A stretch of DNA of 64,000 nt, from NCBI RefSeq assembly GCF_021134715.1, contig NC_060026.1:12825001-12889000 (forward strand), given 5' to 3'. The stretch comes from Daphnia pulex. Taxonomy: Eukaryota; Arthropoda; Branchiopoda; Diplostraca; Daphniidae. Under the pieces are notes generated by a model, which saw nothing but the letters and a program-made list of their open reading frames with translations, searched no databases and had not been told where the DNA came from. This document shows, piece after piece, positions 57,425 to 64,000 of the stretch. The position numbers and the translations under genes are program-made. Positions within the stretch are counted from its first letter, which is position 1; every line of letters starts with the position of its first letter.

Positions 57425-57781
57425 CGACCTAACTGCAACCAAGAAGCTTGATTCGATCGGGTTAGCATGTCAACATATCGCTTTAATCTTTTTGAATCGG
57501 AGGATCGGATCGATCGGTGACAAATCTAAATAAGTATGATTAGATTAACTGTATATTATGTATATAGATGTATTGTATATTATAATGTGATCTAATGACT
57601 ACTACTTTAATTAGTAGAAGCATCCGCTAATTTTTTTTTCTGTGTTGTAGTTCGTGCTGGCGAGTGAGGAGCAAATTTTAAATTTACAACTAAAACGGAA
57701 TCTCATAGTATTTAAGGGAAAAGAGTTGTTGTTGCTCTTTTTTGTATGATTTTGGTTTTTGGTTTGAGTTTTCGAGTAACA

Positions 57782-58467
57782 ACCCGATCAATAACCAACG
57801 CTTCTACGCAGAAGACTCTTTCTCCGACGTCGACGATAGATTTAAAGGTTATTCATTTAACTTAATTTGATTACCTTTTAAAAAAATGGATTAATTGATT
57901 TGTGAATTCAAACAGAAAGACCGGATTCGATGGATTATGCCTACAACAACGGAATGGCAGATCCCATGCAACAACAACTACAGGGCATGAACGGACAACA
58001 ACAACAACCGAATTTTAACGGTGGAACGGGTGGGCCCATCCGCAATTTGCCCATGAACAAGACGACGAGAGGCTTGCCGCCCGTCCTCCCCGATCCTTCC
58101 GTCATCCAACAGCAACAGCAGCAACATCCCGGTCAACCGCCCCTCAACAACATGATGATGATGAACGCCGATGCCAACAACCACCTTTACGGTCACGCCA
58201 ACAACGTTGCCGCGCCCCAACAAGCGACGACAGCGCCAACTTCCGCACCCCTGTCTTCTCACTTTTCCTTTTTCGAGATGGGCGGCAACAACAGCAGCAG
58301 CAACAACAATCGACAGGGCCCAGTCTCATCCAGAAGATGATGGGCGGCGGTGGAGGCGCTGCCACCGCGGCCGCTCCGACGACGACGACGTCCGGCACGA
58401 CGGAAAATCCAGTCGAGGGCCTTTTATTCAAAGGAAAAGATTTGATATTCAAGAAATTCGGCCTCTA
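57782..58467 (+). CDS. Gln-rich protein, C-terminal exons, function unknown
   Basis: An exon at about 57782-57847 (QRFYAEDSFSDVDDRFK) splices in phase to one starting at 57915 (ERPDSMDYAYNNGMADPMQQ). The latter continues with poly-Gln, poly-Met and Asn-rich tracts. One frame runs on to a TGA near 58340. Alternatively a strongly pyrimidine-rich acceptor (TTTTCCTTTTTCGAG) at about 58277 switches the frame to QQQQQQQQSTGPSLIQKMMG and ends GLLFKGKDLIFKKFGL at TAA 58467. The second ending looks more protein-like. No domain recognised; the N-terminal part is unresolved. Confidence 0.5.
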
Positions 58468-58529
58468 ATGAAAACATTTAGTAACAATAACCTTTTTGCA
58501 CAACAACAACAACCAACTCTGCCATAATA

Positions 58530-61191
58530 ATCGATTCGAGCTGAAATAATCCCCTTCAAAAATGAAACCAAAAATGGATAGCGCGAAAAACAATTTGAAT
58601 TTTGACGAGCCAAATGGATGAGGTCAAACACTTTTTTTTTTAATTGCAAAGTTTCCCCAAAAGTTTTGTGGATGTAAGATATAAAAATACGCACACACAC
58701 CTCCTGTCTGTCTGTCTGTCTGTCTTGACCCTCTCTCTTTAACTTTCTCCTGTACAGATATAGACAAAAAAAAGGTTTCTTTTTTTGGGTTATTTTCTCC
58801 AGCTAATTAAAATTTGTTTATTCAAATTGAGGAAGAATTTTTGGGTAAATTAAATTTTGTTTCAATTTTGTCCACCCAACATTTTTTAAATGTCTGTGTG
58901 AGCCCTGTACATATGTAAACTTCAACTATATAGGAATTGTCGCCTGGCGGGAAATTTAAAAATTTTCGAATTAATTTTGTTTGTTTTTTTCAAATTTTTG
59001 GGGGGATTTTTCTTTGGACGGCAGTAATTTTGCTTTTCCCCATTAAAAAATTTGAAATTCGTGTTACATTCAACATCAAGCCTCCCCTTTAAAGAAAAAA
59101 GAGCGGTCATTCTCGACCGCCATCTCTCTTTCTCTCTTTATTATTGCATTATTATTACAATGTTCGTTATGGTTATAATCTATATCTTTACATACAATCC
59201 TCCATATTATGTGTAACTGTACAAAAGGCATACAAAAAGGAAACAAAAAAACAAACAAAATGGCAAAGCAAACACATTTTCTTTTCATTTTCAAATCGGA
59301 AAGTTACAAGTAAAAAATATTCTATCATTAATTTAATGACAACCGGATTTTTTTTTATGTTTTAAAAACGACCATCAACTCCCGCTTACCGACCGTCTGG
59401 TTTAAGTTTATGTCTAGCATCGGTTCGGCAACAGAGCCTGAGCTACTGACAAGCTCCATAGATGGCGTAGTTGCCAGTCGGTTCGGATAAGAAAGGGTTG
59501 ACTTCCAGGCCATGTTTCCAGCATGAATGTTTTCACCAAAAATGACACACAAGACACAAACGTTGATTACCAGGACTAATAGTTGAGTGAGAATTGATTG
59601 AAATAGAAAAGTGATCAGTGTAACATCATCTACAAGATAGGTGCATGGAATTTTTCAAGTAAAATGTGGCTTTCTAATGTAAACACTCTATACTTGTAAT
59701 AAGTGATACACCTGTTCAATTACATTGACCATTGATGGTAGCCTACAGAATTAGGAAGCAATCCTTTCGATTCATTGTGTAAGTTATTCAGTGAAATGTT
59801 TTTCTGCATTTTCAAATGTAGCTGGTGTTGTTCTGAAGCCAATTGTTTTTGAGTATGTGGGTTCTAGGATGTGGTTGTAGGGATTTCAATGTCCTAACAT
59901 CATGCTTCCTGATTATCCAGTTAAACTGTAAACTGGAATCAGTAAGATGCTCCGACAATCAGAGGTGACCAAGACAAACATGTGAGTGGCGTTTGAGAAC
60001 ATACATTGATAATCTTAATCCACAATTCCACTGTAGAAGCTTCCAGAATCAGCTTTGTCAAAAGATCTCCAACAATTGGAATATTTATTGGGCTTGGGTT
60101 CTATGATGTACCTTACAGACAAGAACTGGATTTCAAGAACCTGAATTACAGACAAAAGCCACAAGGGTTTATCCGTTTATTTGAAAATGGCTCAGAGATG
60201 GCTCAGTAAAAAAGGTTAAAAAACACAGAGTTGGTACTTGAGGGAAAAGGTTGGAAAGGATAGTGATTCTGCTAATGTATGACTCAAAGTGTTGGATGAC
60301 AAAAATATCATCAACTTCTCGACTCATTTGAGCAACACAACCACAATAAGCACTACCTTTTCATTGGACATATTTCTTGTTGATAATCTTTGTACGACAT
60401 CTATTTGAAGTAAAAATTAACAACCAGACTTTTCTTATCACCAGGTGGTAGCTACCAAGGAATGCGTCGCGTAGTAGAGGCGACAGGAGGCAGGAATGCA
60501 GTAGAGGCAGCTATAGAAGCCGGCGGATTATGAAGCTCACATTTGCGATGTTTTTGGAATTTCGTCCGTCCGTCCGTGACACAACTGCAGTCACTCGCCA
60601 CGGGATTATGCCAAGGTAACCAACAATTCACTTACTTTCGTAGATTATTTACTAATAATCTACTTGCGTTAAACTCTGCGTCTGTGTAATCATTCAAAAA
60701 TCAGGCCCTTCTTGCGCGCCAACAAAGTGTTACTTAGACGTTTCTTTTTTCTAACGCTAGATGGCTTTTCATTTTCAGCTGTCAAAACAGTCAGTTTCAG
60801 TGGGCGTCCCTAAACTGCGAAAGCGAAACGCGAAACGCGAAACGCCTAAAATGCGAAACAGCTGTGCGAAACGGACCAAAATTTTGGGACCGTTTCGCGG
60901 GACCAAATGCCGGAGGGCATACTAAATAGCGAAACATCTTGCGAAACAAAAAGTTTTCCTTTTCCCCACAGAGGTCCAAATTGACGGAGATTGCCGCCAT
61001 TTTTCATTGTCTCCCGCTATGATGAGGCTTTAAAGGAGGAAGGGGGGCAATCAAATTCGATTTCTTCGCCACTACCCCTGTATGTTTTAATGCGCATCTT
61101 ATGATTAAACAAATAAAAGACATAGAGCAGCACGGTATGGTGATATTTATATTTGTAAATAATAATATATTAGATAATGGCACAGGGATTA
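58530..61191. other. Intergenic with simple repeats and weak coding hints
   Basis: Includes a TCTG tetranucleotide repeat near 58702-58725. An acceptor-preceded open stretch at about 60442-60530 (GMRRVVEATGGRNAVEAAIE, or an Arg/Ser-rich product in another frame) lies here, as does a cluster of GCGAAACG motifs at 60815-60960. None is strong enough to call a gene. Confidence 0.45.
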
Positions 61192-64000
61192 CTATTCTAT
61201 TCTATTCTATTCTATTCTATACATTTTTATAGCGCATTTTCCATAGTGAAAGATCAAATGACGCTCTTCCGAAACCACACAGTTGGACATGAAATAATCA
61301 GAGATAAGCAGTGGCATACAAGTGGGTCTTCAGTAGACTCTTAAACACGGAAAAGTTAGGGGCAAGACGAATCGATACAGGAAGATCATTCCACAGTCGA
61401 GGTGCAGCCTGAGAAAAAGCTCTCTGACCATAGTTTACAAGTTTAGGTTTGGGTGGGACACTAATGCGACCAAGGTTATCAGACCGCAAAGAACGACCAG
61501 GTACATATGGAACAATGTGACGAGACAAGTATGGGGGGGCTTGACCATGAAGACAACGATACGTGAGTACAATTAATTTATAATCAATACGTTGAGAGAT
61601 GGGGAGCCAATGCAGCTTCTTCAAAAGAACCGTCGCATCATCAGATGGCTTCTTGCGAAATATGAGACGAGCGGCGGCGTTTTGAATTACTTGAAGGCGA
61701 TGGATGTCTTTTTTGAGAAGGCCAACAAAAAGTGAGTTGCAATAGTCAAGTCTCGACAGAACCAGGGCATGAACAAGGATCTTGGCAGAATCATCAGTAA
61801 GATGACGTCTAATGCGGCCGATGCGGTGTAGTTGGAAAAAGCACTGCCTTCGAAGAGAAGAGATGTGCTGGGAGAGACGAAGATGACGGTCGATGATGAC
61901 ACCCAAGTGAAGGATGGTGTCAGATGGTTGAATCAGGACGTCACCAACCAGAAGGGGCTCACACTCGACCAGATCCCAGCGCTGAGGAGAAGAGGTGTAG
62001 AGAAGGCCGGTTTTACCAGCGTTCGCCATCACCCTGTTGCTCGTGAACCAGTCGTCAGCAATCTGGAAAGATCGCGAAAGTTTGTGACGGGCGGACTCCT
62101 GCTCAGCTGTACCAAGGAGAAGGCGGAGGGTGATGTGGCATCGAGTGTCATCAGAAAATTGACCGACATTAATGTCTCTACAAAGGTGGTCACATCCAAT
62201 AACTGAAGGTAGTGGGTTGGCGTAGATGAGGTAGGCAATAGGGCCCAAAACAGCTCCTTGGGGAACGCCCGTGCGGAGTGCTGAGCTCTCAGACAGTTCA
62301 CCCTTGATGCTGACAACCTGAGTGCGACCGGTGAGGTAGGAGCGAAACCAATTGGCGGCGGTGTCAGTCACGCCGCAGTGATTAGAGAGTCGCTCAAGAA
62401 AAATCTCATGATCGACCGTGTCGAACGCAGCACTAAGGTCAAGAAAAAGCAGAGAAGAACCATCACTAGTGTCAACGGTCATCAATAAATCGTTGAATAG
62501 TGAAAGAAGTGCTGTTTCAGTGGAGTGGCGCGGACGATAAGCAGACTGACCTTCGTCGAGGATGTTGTAAGAGGACAGGTGATTAGAGAGTTGACGCGCG
62601 ACGTGACGTTCCGTTAGTTTAGCAAGGAAAGCAGTGTTGGAAACAGGTCTGTAGTGACTGAAGAGCTTTGGGTCGAGACTAGGTTTTTTGAGAAGTGGTG
62701 TTATAACTGCAGACTTAAGTTGACCTGGGAAAACTCCGGAAGATAACGACAGGTTGATAATTGAAGAAATTGGTTGAGCCATCACACTCGCGACCTTCCT
62801 GAGTAGACGAGTCGGAATCGGATCCAGGAGGCACGATGAGCATGGAGACTGTCTGATGAGTGCCTTCACTTCATCCGGTGAAATTGGAGAGAAAGAAGCC
62901 AAGCAGTTATCGACAGAACGGCTCTCAAGAAAAACAGGATCGCTGGAGGTTGCTGGAGGAAGATCCTTCCCGACACTATCAAGGGATGACCCAATGGTTG
63001 CCACCTTGTCCGAGAAAAACTTGAGAAAGTCGTTGGCCAGCTCACTCTTCGACGAATGATCAGGGAGGGGTGGATCCCCACTTTTACCCATGAGATTGTT
63101 GATCAAGCGAAACAGCTTTTTCTGGTCAGAGCCACACTCCACAATCAAAGCAGATAAATAATGCTTCTTCCCTACCTTGAGGGCGAAATAGTAGTCATCA
63201 ACACAACTGCAATACCACTCATATAGAACATCGACACCCGACCAATCACCTGAGGTAGACGCCCTCAGTTCCCGAGATCTCCAGGTCCTCTCAGCGTGAC
63301 GTGCTTCTCTGTGAAGTAGTCGGACCGACTCATCAAACCATGGAATGGCTAGACGAATAGGGAAAGACTTCGTGCGTACAGGTGCATGCTTGTCTAGGAC
63401 TGAGGCAAGACCGTCATTGTATTGAAGAAGAAGAGAATCCAATTCGTCAGCAGGAGACAGTACGAGAGGAAGAGAATCGAGATCCGCGACAAAGGCGTCC
63501 AAATCAATGGAATTGACGGCACGGAATGTGACTGATTTAAATGGTCTTGGTGGCGTGGTAATATTAAGCGAACATTGAACTGCGTGATGATCGGAGAATC
63601 GAGAAGTTACAGAGGCATCTAACACAAAGTTGCTGGATTCACGAGTCAAAATCAGGTCGAGAGTGTACCATTTCCCTGACTTTGCACACCTCGTCGGGGC
63701 CTTAACGAGCTGAGAGAAGCTAAAAGAAACTAACAGCTCCTCAAAGTCATCAGCATTTGTTTCACCAGACCCGACGTGAATGTTGAAGTCGCCAGTGATA
63801 ACAACGTCTCCGGAGGCTTGATTAAGGGCCTCTAATAGGCAGGTAAACTCAGAGAGAAAAACTGAAAACGGTGGAGTCTTTGATGAAGTTGGTGGACGAT
63901 AGAGAACGATGAGCCTGAATCTCTTGTGACGAATCCGGACAAAAAGATCGAGCCATTCGAAAGAAGTAGGGACAAACAACACTGGAACACTTTGGACAGC
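61192..64000 (-). mobile_element. L2/CR1-like non-LTR retrotransposon (LINE), 5' end outside the window
   Basis: Minus-strand element whose 3' end is a tandem ATAGA repeat (61192-61221), a tail typical of L2/CR1-type elements. The 3' untranslated region is about 75 bases. The element carries an uninterrupted endonuclease-reverse transcriptase reading frame and extends past the window's right edge. A fragment of a related element is at 14.24-14.41 kb. No target-site duplication could be defined. Confidence 0.88.
61298..64000 (-). CDS. LINE endonuclease/reverse transcriptase polyprotein (5' partial)
   Basis: Nicks target DNA and reverse-transcribes the element. The frame is open from the window edge to a stop at 61298 (about 900 residues). 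Order: C-terminal half of the apurinic-like endonuclease (VVITGDFNIHVGS, YTLDLILTRESSN, and SRFSDHHAVQCSL with the catalytic His); a linker; reverse transcriptase with HYRPVSNTAFLAKLTER, GQSAYRPRHSTETALLSLF, FLDLSAAFDTVDHE and GVPQGAVLGPIAYLIYA; then the catalytic box, which reads FSDD rather than FADD; then thumb and C-terminal region with LDYCNSLFVGL. No stop or frameshift is seen, so the copy is young. The start codon lies outside the window. Confidence 0.92.
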   Translation of the reverse strand, partial: AVQSVPVLFVPTSFEWLDLFVRIRHKRFRLIVLYRPPTSSKTPPFSVFLSEFTCLLEALNQASGDVVITGDFNIHVGSGETNADDFEELLVSFSFSQLVKAPTRCAKSGKWYTLDLILTRESSNFVLDASVTSRFSDHHAVQCSLNITTPPRPFKSVTFRAVNSIDLDAFVADLDSLPLVLSPADELDSLLLQYNDGLASVLDKHAPVRTKSFPIRLAIPWFDESVRLLHREARHAERTWRSRELRASTSGDWSGVDVLYEWYCSCVDDYYFALKVGKKHYLSALIVECGSDQKKLFRLINNLMGKSGDPPLPDHSSKSELANDFLKFFSDKVATIGSSLDSVGKDLPPATSSDPVFLESRSVDNCLASFSPISPDEVKALIRQSPCSSCLLDPIPTRLLRKVASVMAQPISSIINLSLSSGVFPGQLKSAVITPLLKKPSLDPKLFSHYRPVSNTAFLAKLTERHVARQLSNHLSSYNILDEGQSAYRPRHSTETALLSLFNDLLMTVDTSDGSSLLFLDLSAAFDTVDHEIFLERLSNHCGVTDTAANWFRSYLTGRTQVVSIKGELSESSALRTGVPQGAVLGPIAYLIYANPLPSVIGCDHLCRDINVGQFSDDTRCHITLRLLLGTAEQESARHKLSRSFQIADDWFTSNRVMANAGKTGLLYTSSPQRWDLVECEPLLVGDVLIQPSDTILHLGVIIDRHLRLSQHISSLRRQCFFQLHRIGRIRRHLTDDSAKILVHALVLSRLDYCNSLFVGLLKKDIHRLQVIQNAAARLIFRKKPSDDATVLLKKLHWLPISQRIDYKLIVLTYRCLHGQAPPYLSRHIVPYVPGRSLRSDNLGRISVPPKPKLVNYGQRAFSQAAPRLWNDLPVSIRLAPNFSVFKSLLKTHLYATAYL

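Overview
The window looks like nuclear DNA of an arthropod, most likely a branchiopod crustacean close to Daphnia. Genes have many short introns with GT/AG ends, proteins resemble insect and vertebrate homologues, glutamine (CAG/CAA) repeats are common, eukaryotic tRNAs are present, and LINE and miniature inverted-repeat elements lie between genes. No bacterial or viral genome organisation is seen. All exon models were read by eye, using splice sites that keep the reading frame.

Layout. 1-9.2 kb (+): most of Patronin/CAMSAP, the microtubule minus-end protein, ending in a complete CKK domain and including a run of frame-neutral mini-exons. 9.2-21.7 kb: a decayed mosaic holding scrambled pieces of a canonical-type RNA polymerase II RPB1 gene with introns retained, a piece of an alpha-1,3-fucosyltransferase gene, a LINE endonuclease fragment, K/R-rich coding fragments and two or more inverted-repeat elements. 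21.8-28.1 kb (-): a DC-STAMP/Sneaky-type membrane protein gene, a tRNA-Val and a broken fucosyltransferase. 28.9-33.7 kb (-): an intact five-exon RPB1-like gene. 34.3-40.7 kb (-): a near-identical second copy of the DC-STAMP/tRNA-Val/fucosyltransferase segment, whose fucosyltransferase is complete (to 41.4 kb). 42.9-44.1 kb (-): a carbohydrate sulfotransferase. 45.7-46.1 kb: two tRNA-Glu genes. 46.9-47.7 kb (+): mitochondrial ribosomal protein L48. 48.3-49.8 kb (+): an unrecognised disordered protein. 52.4-56.2 kb (+): a gene whose frame-consistent model joins a Vta1 N-terminal domain to the eIF4G C-terminal MA3 and W2 domains. 56.7-58.5 kb (+): unassigned exons, including a Gln-rich C-terminus. 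61.2-64 kb (-): an uninterrupted L2/CR1-like LINE with a microsatellite tail, cut by the window edge.

The main finding is the RPB1-like gene. Five exons encode an uninterrupted reading frame of about 1468 residues that stays alignable to RPB1. It stops before the linker and has no C-terminal heptad domain. One of the three catalytic aspartates (NADFDGD) is Tyr, and three residues are missing from the otherwise nearly invariant bridge helix. The surrounding decayed fragments read like ordinary RPB1, so the intact gene is a diverged paralogue, perhaps with a non-polymerising role. The second candidate is the Vta1-eIF4G chimera, which would link ESCRT-type and translation-initiation modules.

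The fucosyltransferase and sulfotransferase genes are neighbours and both predict Golgi type II glycan-modifying enzymes. The DC-STAMP genes belong to a family used in sperm-egg interaction in other animals. No common pathway is evident for the rest.
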